Shown one piece after another: positions 24,920 to 32,719 of a stretch of 34,399 nt of DNA. The DNA is from Candidatus Rifleibacteriota bacterium (GTDB taxonomy: Bacteria; Riflebacteria; Ozemobacteria; Ozemobacterales; Ozemobacteraceae). The stretch lies in contig JAKQKW010000356.1 of NCBI GenBank assembly GCA_029560455.1, positions 1-34,399 of the forward strand, read 5' to 3'. A program made the position numbers and the translations under genes. Position 1 is the stretch's first letter. Each line of letters starts with the position of its first letter. The notes under the pieces are model-generated. The model was not told the DNA's origin. It made no database searches and saw nothing but the letters and a program-made list of their open reading frames with translations.

Positions 24920-25650
24920 TGCAGCCTTTCGCACGCTACGAAAAGCAGATGCTTTTTAAACCGCTCGGCCTGAGTGGTCAGAAAAAGCTTCAGAAAGCTC
25001 AGGTTGGCATTGTCGGCGTCGGCGCCCTTGGCACAGGCATGGCGAATCTCTGCGCCCGTGCCGGCATTGGCTCACTGGTTCTTATCGATGACGACCGAGT
25101 CGAGCTCACAAATCTGCAGCGGCAGACTTTGTTCGACGAATCTGACATCGGAGCTCTCAAGGCCCAGCGCGCCGCCGAGAAGCTGGCCGTCATCAATTCC
25201 GAAATAAAAATCGAGGCGTTTACCGAGCGCCTGACCGAAGCGAACTTTTCTGCTATTTTTTCTGCATGCGATCTGCTTCTCGATGCCACCGATAATTTCG
25301 CAACCAGGTTTCTTTTAAATAGCCAGACGCTGAGTGCGGGCCAGCCATGGATCTATTCAGGCGTCACCGCCTCTTCTGGTCAGTGCATGCTGATCAACCC
25401 CTTTGATACGGCCTGTCTGCGCTGTCTTATTTCTGAAGATACAATGGTCGACGATTTTCCTTCGGTTCATAATTCAGGCATCATCGGCCCGATTGTGACG
25501 ATTATCGCGTCGGTTGCTGTATCGATGACCCTGAGATACCTGATAGAAAATCATATAGAACGTGACGTGATCTGTTTTGACGCCTGGGATCTCAGATGCC
25601 ACCGCATTCCGATGGAAAGAACGCCGGGCTGCCCGGGCTGTCGGGCCTGA
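24919..25650 (+). CDS. E1-like adenylyltransferase (ThiF/MoeB/HesA family)
   Basis: 243 residues. Activates the C-terminal glycine of a ubiquitin-like protein by adenylation, presumably the MoaD/ThiS-like product encoded 21 nt downstream. Visible: the nucleotide loop GVGALG (33-38), DDDRVELTNLQRQ (57-69), LDATDNFATRF (121-131), and two CxxC pairs for structural zinc (Cys166/169 and Cys238/241). The cysteine usually found shortly before the GVLGP-type motif is Val183 here (PSVHNSGIIGP), so a covalent persulfide or thioester step at that site is not expected. There is no rhodanese domain, so any sulfur must come from a separate donor. Whether it serves thiamine, molybdenum/tungsten cofactor or another thiolation is unresolved. 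Confidence 0.9.
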   Translation: MQPFARYEKQMLFKPLGLSGQKKLQKAQVGIVGVGALGTGMANLCARAGIGSLVLIDDDRVELTNLQRQTLFDESDIGALKAQRAAEKLAVINSEIKIEAFTERLTEANFSAIFSACDLLLDATDNFATRFLLNSQTLSAGQPWIYSGVTASSGQCMLINPFDTACLRCLISEDTMVDDFPSVHNSGIIGPIVTIIASVAVSMTLRYLIENHIERDVICFDAWDLRCHRIPMERTPGCPGCRA

Positions 25651-25671
25651 CCACCCCGCAAAGGAGCCATT

Positions 25672-25905
25672 ATGAAAATCAGAGTTGAATTTGTTGGTGC
25701 GATTAACAGCGGCCCCTACAATAAAGAACATGAATTCAATCTGAAGGAAATGCTCACCGTCAAGGGGTTTCTCGAAACCCTGCATTTCGACAAGGGTCAC
25801 ATCAGCTACATTCAGGTGCTGCGCAACGGCAAACGTTGCCCGCACAGCGAACAACTCAGTAACGGCGACCGGCTCGAACTGATGCTGATGGTCGGTGGCG
25901 GCTGA
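25672..25905 (+). CDS. Ubiquitin-like sulfur-carrier protein (MoaD/ThiS family)
   Basis: 77 residues with a beta-grasp pattern (KIRVEFVG start; LRNGKRCPHSEQLSNGDRLE) and a C-terminal VGGG, exposing the Gly-Gly end that E1-like enzymes adenylate and thiolate. AAAGGAG lies 6 nt before the ATG. It follows the ThiF/MoeB-like gene by 21 nt, making a matched E1-Ubl pair. The length and the GxxLxLMLMVGGG end resemble MoaD-like proteins. No MoaE, ThiG, MoaA or aldehyde oxidoreductase gene is present in the window, so the acceptor is unknown. Confidence 0.88.
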   Translation: MKIRVEFVGAINSGPYNKEHEFNLKEMLTVKGFLETLHFDKGHISYIQVLRNGKRCPHSEQLSNGDRLELMLMVGGG

Positions 25906-25932
25906 ACAGCCTGGGAACTAGCGTTTAATAGC

Positions 25933-26532
25933 TCAATACGGAAATTTCGGGTCGAAGGTGTTGATCAGAAACCCGGTCATGGTCACCCGCCCCGATTCGA
26001 GAATCATCGAAACCGTTGCCACAGTATTTTTCTGTGTGGCAATCTGGTAATTGAGAAATTTAAGCCCGTCAGGGCCCGGCCGGGCAAGATCGAAGGTTCC
26101 GAGCGGTTTTCCGTCGATCTGAAATGAAACTCTTCCAGGGTTGTCATAAAATTCGTAGTCCCAGAAATCAAACACGACGCGGGTCATGGTTGCCACCACA
26201 TCGATTCTTGCGCCCTTTTCGGCGGTGGTCGCCATATACCACTGGCTTCGATCCATGTGTTTCATGCTCCATTTGCCGGTGAAATTGATCGGATGCATGA
26301 AAGGCCTGGTAACCTCGTTACCGCCGGGAAAAAACGAACCATTGAGAATGCCGCTGCAATCGAGCTGAATAGAGTAGCTTTCCTGTTTTGGCGGTATGCC
26401 GTTCAACCTCTCGACCGCCAATGGATTAGGCGACTCAGCGGCGCAACCGCCAAGAACCACGGCCGCCACGAAATAGAAAAGAACCGCACGCAACCAGTGC
26501 CAAACAAGATCTGTCTGCCTTCTGATAGTCAT
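25933..26532 (-). CDS. Lipoprotein of unknown function
   Basis: 199 residues. The start region is basic (MTIRRQTDLVWHWLR), then a hydrophobic segment ends in the lipobox LGGC, giving a lipidated Cys near residue 30. The rest is beta-rich with RPFMHPINFTGKW, FDFWDYEFYDNPGRVSFQIDG and SGRVTMTGFLINTFDPKF, suggesting a compact beta-sandwich. I do not recognise a named family. It converges with the MoaD-like gene, only 27 nt away, and follows the DUF2156 gene on the same strand after a 231-bp gap. Confidence 0.8.
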   Translation of the reverse strand: MTIRRQTDLVWHWLRAVLFYFVAAVVLGGCAAESPNPLAVERLNGIPPKQESYSIQLDCSGILNGSFFPGGNEVTRPFMHPINFTGKWSMKHMDRSQWYMATTAEKGARIDVVATMTRVVFDFWDYEFYDNPGRVSFQIDGKPLGTFDLARPGPDGLKFLNYQIATQKNTVATVSMILESGRVTMTGFLINTFDPKFPY

Positions 26533-26739
26533 AGGTATCTCTTTTCTGCTGAACCTTACTATAATTATCGGCAGAAACAGACAAACAGCTTAATCGCCCA
26601 CTGCTCTCATGCTAGGCAAGCAGGCGAAATACAGCAGGGAAACAGGTTCAAATGGCGGCACAACTATCGATTGATGCGATTATCGACAATTGCCACAAAT
26701 AGCGCTTGTGAATATTTTCTCGACTAAGAATCCGGGTAT

Positions 26740-26759
26740 AAAAAACAACCAGCTGGTTG
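26740..26759 (-). terminator. Possible terminator after the DUF2156 gene
   Basis: On the minus strand the palindrome CAACCAGCTGGTTG is followed by TTTTTTATA, 4 bases past the stop. The stem is only about 5 bp, so it would be weak. Confidence 0.45.
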
Positions 26760-26763
26760 CAAG

Positions 26764-27666
26764 TCAGAACCAGAAAGTAATTTTCTTTTCGAAGCCCATC
26801 GGATTGTAGCGCTCTTTGGCAGTACGCAAACCCTCGATGCCCAGGTCTGCCTCCCGGTTGAGAATCTTTACATGAGACGGCAGGCTGTTGGCAAGAGCCC
26901 AGTTTACATACTGGTACATGCCCTTCACTTCGCGGGGGGCTTTTTCGACAGGCACCAGCCAGGTTTCGTCAGTGATCGGCACTGCCCAGCTGATTCCGCA
27001 CATGTGTTCCTGAACCTGCACTCTGATGCCCATGCCGCCAAGTTTCCAGAGGTTGGGCAGCATGCGCCGAACCGATTCTCTTTCCATTTCGAGGAAAGGA
27101 TCTTCGTCGCCATAGTTTTCATACCAGCGGTCGAGACATTTGAGAATCTGGGCGTTATCTTCTTCTTTTAAAATTATTACTTCGGCATTGTTTTCGCGCT
27201 GAAACTTGTTGAGCTGGTTGCGGCGTTTGGCGAACTTGCCACCAGTGAGGTCGGCCAGTTCTTCTCGAAGATAAAGATAGTCAAAATAATCACGATGCTC
27301 TTCTGAGCGGATTGGAGTAATTTCGGCGCTGATCGCTTCGGCAAGACGATGCGGTAAAAAGCGCAAAACCCGCTCTTCACCGAAGTCTTTTTCGGCATGA
27401 TGAAGCAGTTTTTCGACCGCAGGTTTGATCGGGCCTGTTCCTAACGGGCCAAGAAAGATATGCCCACCCTGTTTGCCTTCGACATCGAGGACCAGGCGCT
27501 CGCCGATTCTGCTGATGCGCGCCGGACGATGATAAAACCAGCCGGTAAGATAATAAACCGAGTAATCTGCCGACCTGATATCCTGGTCAACCAGAGCCTT
27601 TTTTATGATTTCAACGTGTTCTGAGGTAATTTCTGTCTGATTTGGAAATTCTGGAATATTGTTCAT
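26764..27666 (-). CDS. DUF2156 / phosphatidylglycerol lysyltransferase C-terminal-like (GNAT fold) protein
   Basis: 300 residues, no membrane segments. The centre holds YDYLYLREELADLTGGKFAKRRNQLNKFQ (abbreviated: LREEL, then GGKFAKRRNQLNKF), the hallmark of DUF2156, a tandem GNAT-like domain also found at the C-terminus of MprF lysyl-phosphatidylglycerol synthases. The C-terminal part (GMYQYVNWAL, LNREADLGIEGLR, KERYNPMGFEKK) is also typical. The MprF membrane flippase half is absent. A tRNA- or acyl-CoA-dependent aminoacyl/acyl transfer is possible but unproven. No convincing Shine-Dalgarno precedes the ATG, unlike most genes here. It diverges from the OYE gene at 27756. Confidence 0.85.
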   Translation of the reverse strand: MNNIPEFPNQTEITSEHVEIIKKALVDQDIRSADYSVYYLTGWFYHRPARISRIGERLVLDVEGKQGGHIFLGPLGTGPIKPAVEKLLHHAEKDFGEERVLRFLPHRLAEAISAEITPIRSEEHRDYFDYLYLREELADLTGGKFAKRRNQLNKFQRENNAEVIILKEEDNAQILKCLDRWYENYGDEDPFLEMERESVRRMLPNLWKLGGMGIRVQVQEHMCGISWAVPITDETWLVPVEKAPREVKGMYQYVNWALANSLPSHVKILNREADLGIEGLRTAKERYNPMGFEKKITFWF

Positions 27667-27718
27667 AATGTCACAAATCTATCACATGAGGCCGTTTTTA
27701 TCACTTTTTTTTCCTGCC

Positions 27719-27748
27719 TTGACCGCAGAGGGTAAGAGGCAGTATTAT
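27719..27748 (+). promoter_or_regulatory. Promoter of the OYE-sppA operon, possibly giving a leaderless mRNA
   Basis: TTGACC (27719-27724), an 18-bp spacer and TATTAT (27743-27748) match the sigma-70 consensus well. The expected transcription start (about 27755) coincides with the ATG at 27756. Confidence 0.6.
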
Positions 27749-27755
27749 CAGACCT

Positions 27756-28868
27756 ATGATTTCAAGCCTGTTTTCACCGGTAACCCTTCGCAACTGCGAG
27801 CTGAAAAATCGCGTCATTGCGGCTCCGCCGCCCAGCCATCTGGCAGAGCCAGATGGGCGAGTCACCGCATCGATGCTTGATTATTACCACAATCTCGCCG
27901 ACACCGATGCAGGCATGGTCATTGTCGAGGCCGCTGCCGTTTCTGCCGAAGGGCGATCATGGCAGAAGCAGCTGAGTCTGTTCCGTCCTGAAACCATCAG
28001 CGGGCTCTCACGCCTTGTCGAAAAAATCAGAAACCGCGGCGCGCTTCCAGTTGCACAGCTTTATCACGGCGGCATCAATGCGATACCCGGCCTGAACCAG
28101 ACGGTTTATGGGGCAGGCCAGCCACGCATCAAGCGAATTTCGGCCAGTATTGTCGCAATGAACAAGGAAAAGATCGCCCAGGTTTTCAGCGAATATGCCG
28201 CCGCAGCAAAACTTGCCTGGAACGCCGGCTTCTCAGGAATTGAAATTCAGGCAGCCGGCAGCGCTCTTCCTCATCAGTTTCTATCACCGATTACCAATAC
28301 CCGGCATGATGACTATGCCTTCGAGACCGGTGGTGGCGACCGTTTTTTACAGCAACTGGTCAGAACCGTAAAGCAGGCGGTACCAGATCTGCTGCTTTTT
28401 GTCTGCATGCCGCTGCGCGACCTGCTGCCAGCTGGCTATGGTCTCAGCAATGCGATAAAAACCGCCCAGTCGATAAAAAGCGAAGGGGTTGAACTGTTCA
28501 GGGTTACCGAAGGTCTGAAATTTGGCAATCCGCTGTTGTTACACCCGGCGCTCGACAAAACTGCCCCTGACGCCCCTTTTTCAGATGATACGCATATCTT
28601 TCGTAACGAAACCAGATTTCTTACAGTTCTTTCGGGCAAGGTCAGCACCCCGCAGGTCGCGCTCAACCGCCTGAAAAATGGAACCGCCGATTTTGTCGCC
28701 CTGGGCCGGACTTTGAACCGCGAACCTCTCTGGCTGGGCGGCCGACTTGCCACCGATCTGCTGCCATGGCAGCGCTGCCTGCGCTGCGCGATCTGCAAAG
28801 CTGCATCAGATGGCTGCCCCGACCGCGAAGGTCTTAACCGCTGGTTGATAATTCAAAATGCCAAATAA
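27756..28868 (+). CDS. Old-yellow-enzyme/NADH:flavin oxidoreductase family protein
   Basis: 370 residues forming the FMN-binding TIM barrel of OYE-like enzymes. Evidence: LFSPVTLRNCELKNRVIAAP at the N-terminus, AQLYHGGIN (100-108), QFLSPITNTRHDDYAFE (174-190) and DFVALGRTLNREP near the end. The usual EIHGAHGYL segment with the substrate-binding His pair reads EIQAAGSALP (163-172), so the classical acid/base histidines are missing. The C-terminus has four close cysteines (341, 344, 347, 354; RCLRCAICK...DGC), reminiscent of the iron-sulfur site of 2,4-dienoyl-CoA reductases, but the following flavin/NAD domains are absent. No Shine-Dalgarno precedes the ATG. It is followed 15 nt later by sppA. 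The substrate is unknown. Confidence 0.88.
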   Translation: MISSLFSPVTLRNCELKNRVIAAPPPSHLAEPDGRVTASMLDYYHNLADTDAGMVIVEAAAVSAEGRSWQKQLSLFRPETISGLSRLVEKIRNRGALPVAQLYHGGINAIPGLNQTVYGAGQPRIKRISASIVAMNKEKIAQVFSEYAAAAKLAWNAGFSGIEIQAAGSALPHQFLSPITNTRHDDYAFETGGGDRFLQQLVRTVKQAVPDLLLFVCMPLRDLLPAGYGLSNAIKTAQSIKSEGVELFRVTEGLKFGNPLLLHPALDKTAPDAPFSDDTHIFRNETRFLTVLSGKVSTPQVALNRLKNGTADFVALGRTLNREPLWLGGRLATDLLPWQRCLRCAICKAASDGCPDREGLNRWLIIQNAK

Positions 28869-28883
28869 AACAGGAGTTTCAGA

Positions 28884-29870
28884 ATGAAAAAAACCTTTTG
28901 TCTCACCATCTTTCTTGTTTTTGCCTTTTCACTTAACGTTTCGGCTCAGGGGTTGCTCGGCAGCCTTCTCGGAGGCGGTCAGGAAACAAAGAAAAAAATC
29001 AGGGTGCAATTCGTCGAGGGCGATGAAGAAGCCGCCGAAGAGATTCTTCTGGTGCGAATCCGTGGCGTGATCCACGAAACCGATGAAGACGAGTCGAACC
29101 CTTTCAAAGCCGGCAAAGACATGATCGAAGAACTTAAAAAAGACCTCGAAGCTGCCCGAAAGCGCAAAGCCATTAAAGCCATTCTGCTCGAAATCAATTC
29201 GCCAGGCGGTGAAGTCACGGCCAGTGATGTTATTTACCACCAGATCAATAAACTTCGCGAACAAACCGGGAAGCCGGTTGTCGCCCTGATTGGCACCATG
29301 GGCGCGTCAGGCGCTTATTATGTGGCCTGCGCCGCCGACCGCATTATGGCCCACCCGACTTCTATTATTGGCAGCATCGGAGTATTGATGCAGGCCCTAA
29401 ATGTTCAGCAGCTCGCCGAAAAGGTCGGCCTCAAGGCAATCACTCTTAAATCAGACAAAACACCGATGAAAGACGTTCTTTCGCCTTTCAAAGAACTCTC
29501 TGAAGAAGAAAAAAGCATGCTGATGCAGATAATCAACGGCATTTACGACCGCTTTATCGACATCGTTGCCTCAAGCCGAAAACTCGATCGTGAAGCGGTT
29601 ATCAAGCTTGCCGATGGTGGCATCTACACCGCTCAGAAAGCCAAAGACAATGGTCTGGTCGATGCTATCGGCTATCGCGAAGAAGCTATGGAAGAAGCCT
29701 GCAAACTGGCAAAAATAGAAACCGCCGCTCTCGTCAAACGCGTTACCAGAAAATCGTTTTCAGAAGTATGGAGCGAGCTCAGCACCGTAAACAGCGATCT
29801 GCCCGCCCTGTTTGGGAAGCTGCAGACTACCCTCAAATTCGGCAGCACCCCCACCCTGATGTTCAGATAA
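28884..29870 (+). CDS. sppA: Signal peptide peptidase SppA, short (36K) type
   Basis: 328 residues with an N-terminal hydrophobic signal or anchor (residues 4-21, then Ala-Gln). Serine protease of family S49 that degrades cleaved signal peptides at the membrane. Motifs: ILLEINSPGGEVTASD (100-115), TMGASGAYYVACAADRI with nucleophile Ser142, IIGSIGVLMQ (161-170), and the catalytic-lysine region around MKDVLSPFKEL (Lys196 the likely general base). Only one S49 domain is present, as in B. subtilis SppA. AGGAG lies 8 nt before the ATG. It is in an apparent operon with the OYE gene and is followed by a strong terminator. Confidence 0.93.
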   Translation: MKKTFCLTIFLVFAFSLNVSAQGLLGSLLGGGQETKKKIRVQFVEGDEEAAEEILLVRIRGVIHETDEDESNPFKAGKDMIEELKKDLEAARKRKAIKAILLEINSPGGEVTASDVIYHQINKLREQTGKPVVALIGTMGASGAYYVACAADRIMAHPTSIIGSIGVLMQALNVQQLAEKVGLKAITLKSDKTPMKDVLSPFKELSEEEKSMLMQIINGIYDRFIDIVASSRKLDREAVIKLADGGIYTAQKAKDNGLVDAIGYREEAMEEACKLAKIETAALVKRVTRKSFSEVWSELSTVNSDLPALFGKLQTTLKFGSTPTLMFR

Positions 29871-29883
29871 TCGCAATAATAAA

Positions 29884-29922
29884 ACGGGCCGGCAGAGTCA
29901 TACTGCCGGCCCGTTCGCTTTT
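29884..29922 (+). terminator. Intrinsic terminator after sppA
   Basis: ACGGGCCGGCAG (29884-29895) pairs perfectly with CTGCCGGCCCGT (29903-29914) around a 7-nt loop and is followed by TCGCTTTT. It lies 13 bases after the sppA stop. Confidence 0.85.
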
Positions 29923-29965
29923 CCTCGAAAAAGTAGCAATGTTATTTTCGGCATTCTTGGGTTTA

Positions 29966-29994
29966 TTGCAAAAACCATATTTTCAGTCTATAAT
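29966..29994 (+). promoter_or_regulatory. Strong promoter of the MBOAT-SGNH operon
   Basis: TTGCAA (29966-29971), an exact 17-bp spacer and consensus TATAAT (29989-29994). The expected start near 30001 leaves a leader of about 137 nt before ATG 30138. That leader can form a 7-bp stem (GTTCTGT 30076-30082 with ACAGAAC 30097-30103). Confidence 0.75.
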
Positions 29995-30137
29995 CCCGGA
30001 AACGGAAAACACCTAGAAACATCCGATGTGATTTAAACTCAATTTCCCGAGGCCAAAGCCAGAAACTAATAATATGTTCTGTTTGTTTAACGGCCAACAG
30101 AACAGGCATTTGTAACTTTAGACTTGAGCCATAATAT

Positions 30138-31586
30138 ATGCTGTTTCACACTATTGATTTTGCAATTTTTTTACCAATAGTTTTTTTTCTTTATTGGGGT
30201 GTTTTCAGTAGCAACCTAAAAGCCCAAAACAGCTTGATAGTTTTTGCAAGTTACATTTTTTACGGTTGGTGGGACTGGCGTTTTTTATCTTTGCTTTTTT
30301 TTAGCAGCGTGCTTGATTTCTGGGTTGGGCAAAATCTCGCGAAATACAATAGTCATATTCGCAGAAAAATATTGCTTGGAATAAGTGTAATTGTAAATCT
30401 CGGATTGCTTTGCATTTTTAAATATTTCAATTTTTTTCAGGCTAACTTGGTCGCAGCTTTTTCGATTTTTGGCCTAGAACTCAATTCATATTCGCTTAAT
30501 GTTGTTTTGCCAGTAGGAATAAGCTTTTACACTTTTCAAACTTTAAGCTACAGCATTGATATTTACCGAAAAAAACTTTCCCCTTCAGACAACTTTATTG
30601 CTTTTTCTGCTTACGTCTCTTTTTTCCCGCAACTTGTTGCCGGGCCTATTGAAAGAGCAACCAACCTGTTGCCTCAATTTTTAAGCCCTAGAAAATTTGA
30701 CTATTCTAAGGCGGTAGACGGCTTAAGACAGATTCTATGGGGCCTGTTTAAAAAAATGGTAATTGCAGACAACTGTGCTGTTTATGCCAATCTCGTCTTT
30801 AACAATTCAGATCAATACAACGGAAGCTCACTGTTTCTTGGCGCCATGTTCTTTGCTTTCCAGATTTATGGTGATTTTTCCGGATATTCCGATATTGCCA
30901 TAGGTATTTCCAGACTATTTGGCTTTAACCTGATGAGAAATTTTGCCTACCCCTATTTTTCTAGAGACGTCGCCGAATTCTGGCGACGCTGGCACATTTC
31001 TCTCTCGACCTGGTTTAGGGACTACCTTTATATTCCCTTGGGTGGAAGTGTTGTCAACACGGGTTACAAAGTAAGAAATACTTTTATAGTATTCGTTGTG
31101 AGCGGTTTTTGGCATGGAGCTAATTGGACATTTATAATCTGGGGCGCTTTAAACGCTATTTTTATGATGCCTTCGATTATTTCAAATTCAAACCGAAGGC
31201 ATCTGGAAATTGTAGCCCCAGGAAGATTGCTTCCTACACTTCATGAGTTTGCTTCAATCGTACTCACTTTCACCCTGACAATTTTTTCATGGGTGGTCTT
31301 TAGAGCAAACAGCGTGACTCACGCAATTTCCTATTTTTCAGGTATGTTTTCCCTCTCATTATTCAGCATCCCAGATATTGAAGGAAAAATGATGGCAGCA
31401 GTAACGATACTGTTTATATTGATTCTTTTAACCTTTGAATGGTTAGGTAGAAACGATCAATATGGCATCCAAAAATTTGCTTTTAACTGGCCGATGCCTA
31501 TTAGATGGTCTTTTTACTATTTTCTCATTTTGCTTATTTTTTCTTTTTCCGGTAAACAGCAAGATTTCATCTACTTTCAATTCTAA
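30138..31586 (+). CDS. MBOAT-family membrane O-acyltransferase (AlgI-like)
   Basis: 482 residues with about ten or more membrane helices. Family marks are LPVGISFYTFQTLSYSIDIYR (about 128-148, shown in part), FFPQLVAGPIERA, the EFWRRWHISLSTWFRDYLYIPLGG block (in part) and FWHGANWTF near residue 325, holding the catalytic His. AlgI, PatA and DltB-type proteins use this fold to pass an acyl (often acetyl) group across the membrane onto extracellular polysaccharide. The SGNH gene 2 nt downstream fits the usual two-component acylation system. Composition is much more AT-rich than the neighbours. The Shine-Dalgarno is weak (GAG). The polymer modified is unknown. Confidence 0.93.
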   Translation: MLFHTIDFAIFLPIVFFLYWGVFSSNLKAQNSLIVFASYIFYGWWDWRFLSLLFFSSVLDFWVGQNLAKYNSHIRRKILLGISVIVNLGLLCIFKYFNFFQANLVAAFSIFGLELNSYSLNVVLPVGISFYTFQTLSYSIDIYRKKLSPSDNFIAFSAYVSFFPQLVAGPIERATNLLPQFLSPRKFDYSKAVDGLRQILWGLFKKMVIADNCAVYANLVFNNSDQYNGSSLFLGAMFFAFQIYGDFSGYSDIAIGISRLFGFNLMRNFAYPYFSRDVAEFWRRWHISLSTWFRDYLYIPLGGSVVNTGYKVRNTFIVFVVSGFWHGANWTFIIWGALNAIFMMPSIISNSNRRHLEIVAPGRLLPTLHEFASIVLTFTLTIFSWVVFRANSVTHAISYFSGMFSLSLFSIPDIEGKMMAAVTILFILILLTFEWLGRNDQYGIQKFAFNWPMPIRWSFYYFLILLIFSFSGKQQDFIYFQF

Positions 31587-31588
31587 TC

Positions 31589-32578
31589 ATGAAAAAATTT
31601 ATCTTAAAAATGTTCGTGTTCTGCATCTTTCTGGTAGCCGGTTTATTTATCTTTCATCACTCAGCAAATTTAATCCTTGAAGATAACTGCTTGTCGCCTG
31701 AAATTGAAAGCAAAATTGCCAGCTTAAAACTTCGCGAAAACGATATAAACATAATTATCACCGGTGATTCAAGAGCCGAAAGGCAGCTAATCCCTAGATT
31801 TTTTTTAAACAAAACAGGCTATCACACAATTAATGTTGCGGTACCTTCACTAGACCTTGTCACCCTTCTTTATGCCATCAAAAAGCATTATAAAGACTCG
31901 CGCAACATTTTTATCGTCAGCGTAAGCAGTTGGCAAATCAATGATGGCGCAATTGACATTGGCTACCTTTCTGACAAATGTTTTCAAAAAATGAGCTTAT
32001 TGGAAAGGCTCCATATATTTTCAAAAAACCTTCAAGATCTTAATGCAATGCACAAGAGACTTGCCAAATATTTTTTTGCATATTTTTTTAAATCAGACAT
32101 TCTTCTGCCCAAAATAGATGATGAGATTATCAGCGAGAATGGATTTAATGGCAAAACAGGAAACATTGACTTTAAAACAGACGACATTGAAATTTCAAAA
32201 TATCTAATCAACCATCCATGGTACAAACGACTATCAAATAATGGAATCAGAAGCAAAATTTTCGAGCAGGCGTTTCGAGAATTAGGAAAAATAGACTCCC
32301 ATTTCATTATCTATACCCCCCCCGCCAGTCCTTATTGGAAAAAGATCATTAAAAATACCAGCATAGAAAAATCAGAGCTATATTTTGCCCAAAAGCTTGA
32401 AAAAATGGCTCTTGAGTTCAACAATATTGACTTTTATGATTTCTATACCACGGAGATACCGGAATTAAACGACAGTATGTACTACGACCCTCAACACCTG
32501 AACAAAGATGGAGCATCTTTGTTCTCAAGTTATCTTGCAAATTTACTTAATGCAAGAATTCAGAATTTGATAAGATAA
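31589..32578 (+). CDS. Membrane-anchored SGNH-hydrolase-like protein, partner of the MBOAT
   Basis: 329 residues. An N-terminal hydrophobic anchor (~5-25) puts the rest outside the inner membrane. The SGNH signature appears as IIITGDSRAE (Ser61 the probable nucleophile) and YYDPQHLNKDGASLF near the C-terminus (Asp300, His303 as the DxxH pair). The overall layout resembles AlgJ/AlgX or DltD-like partners that transfer the acyl group handed over by the MBOAT protein. The start lies 2 nt after the MBOAT stop, so the genes are co-translated or tightly linked. It shares the AT-rich composition of its partner. Function as O-acyltransferase rather than esterase is inferred from context. Confidence 0.85.
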   Translation: MKKFILKMFVFCIFLVAGLFIFHHSANLILEDNCLSPEIESKIASLKLRENDINIIITGDSRAERQLIPRFFLNKTGYHTINVAVPSLDLVTLLYAIKKHYKDSRNIFIVSVSSWQINDGAIDIGYLSDKCFQKMSLLERLHIFSKNLQDLNAMHKRLAKYFFAYFFKSDILLPKIDDEIISENGFNGKTGNIDFKTDDIEISKYLINHPWYKRLSNNGIRSKIFEQAFRELGKIDSHFIIYTPPASPYWKKIIKNTSIEKSELYFAQKLEKMALEFNNIDFYDFYTTEIPELNDSMYYDPQHLNKDGASLFSSYLANLLNARIQNLIR

Positions 32579-32719
32579 GGCTTGAATTTCCAGACTGGAA
32601 TGGTTCATTTGATGTCCAATCGATATCCACCCAATAGAAAAGTGGCTTTGTAGCTAGCGTGTTGATTCGCGAATAGTGAATAGGCAGTGCTTAAAGTTGC
32701 GGTTTATAATTACACTTGT

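Larger units (their letters stand above)
29940..32719. other. AT-rich island carrying the acyltransferase pair
   Basis: Base composition drops sharply from about 29940 to about 32700. A and T runs, AAA/AAT/TTT codons and rare-looking synonymous choices replace the GC-balanced usage on both sides. The segment starts just after the sppA terminator and ends at a perfect palindrome overlapping the hldD stop. It holds a promoter, a ~140-nt leader and two genes. No integrase, transposase or flanking direct repeats were seen. Horizontal acquisition is inferred from composition. Confidence 0.7.

Noticed and set aside
29940..32719. Integrative element with integrase or insertion sequence
   Set aside because: No recombinase gene, terminal inverted repeats or target duplication could be seen, only the composition shift and one palindrome.
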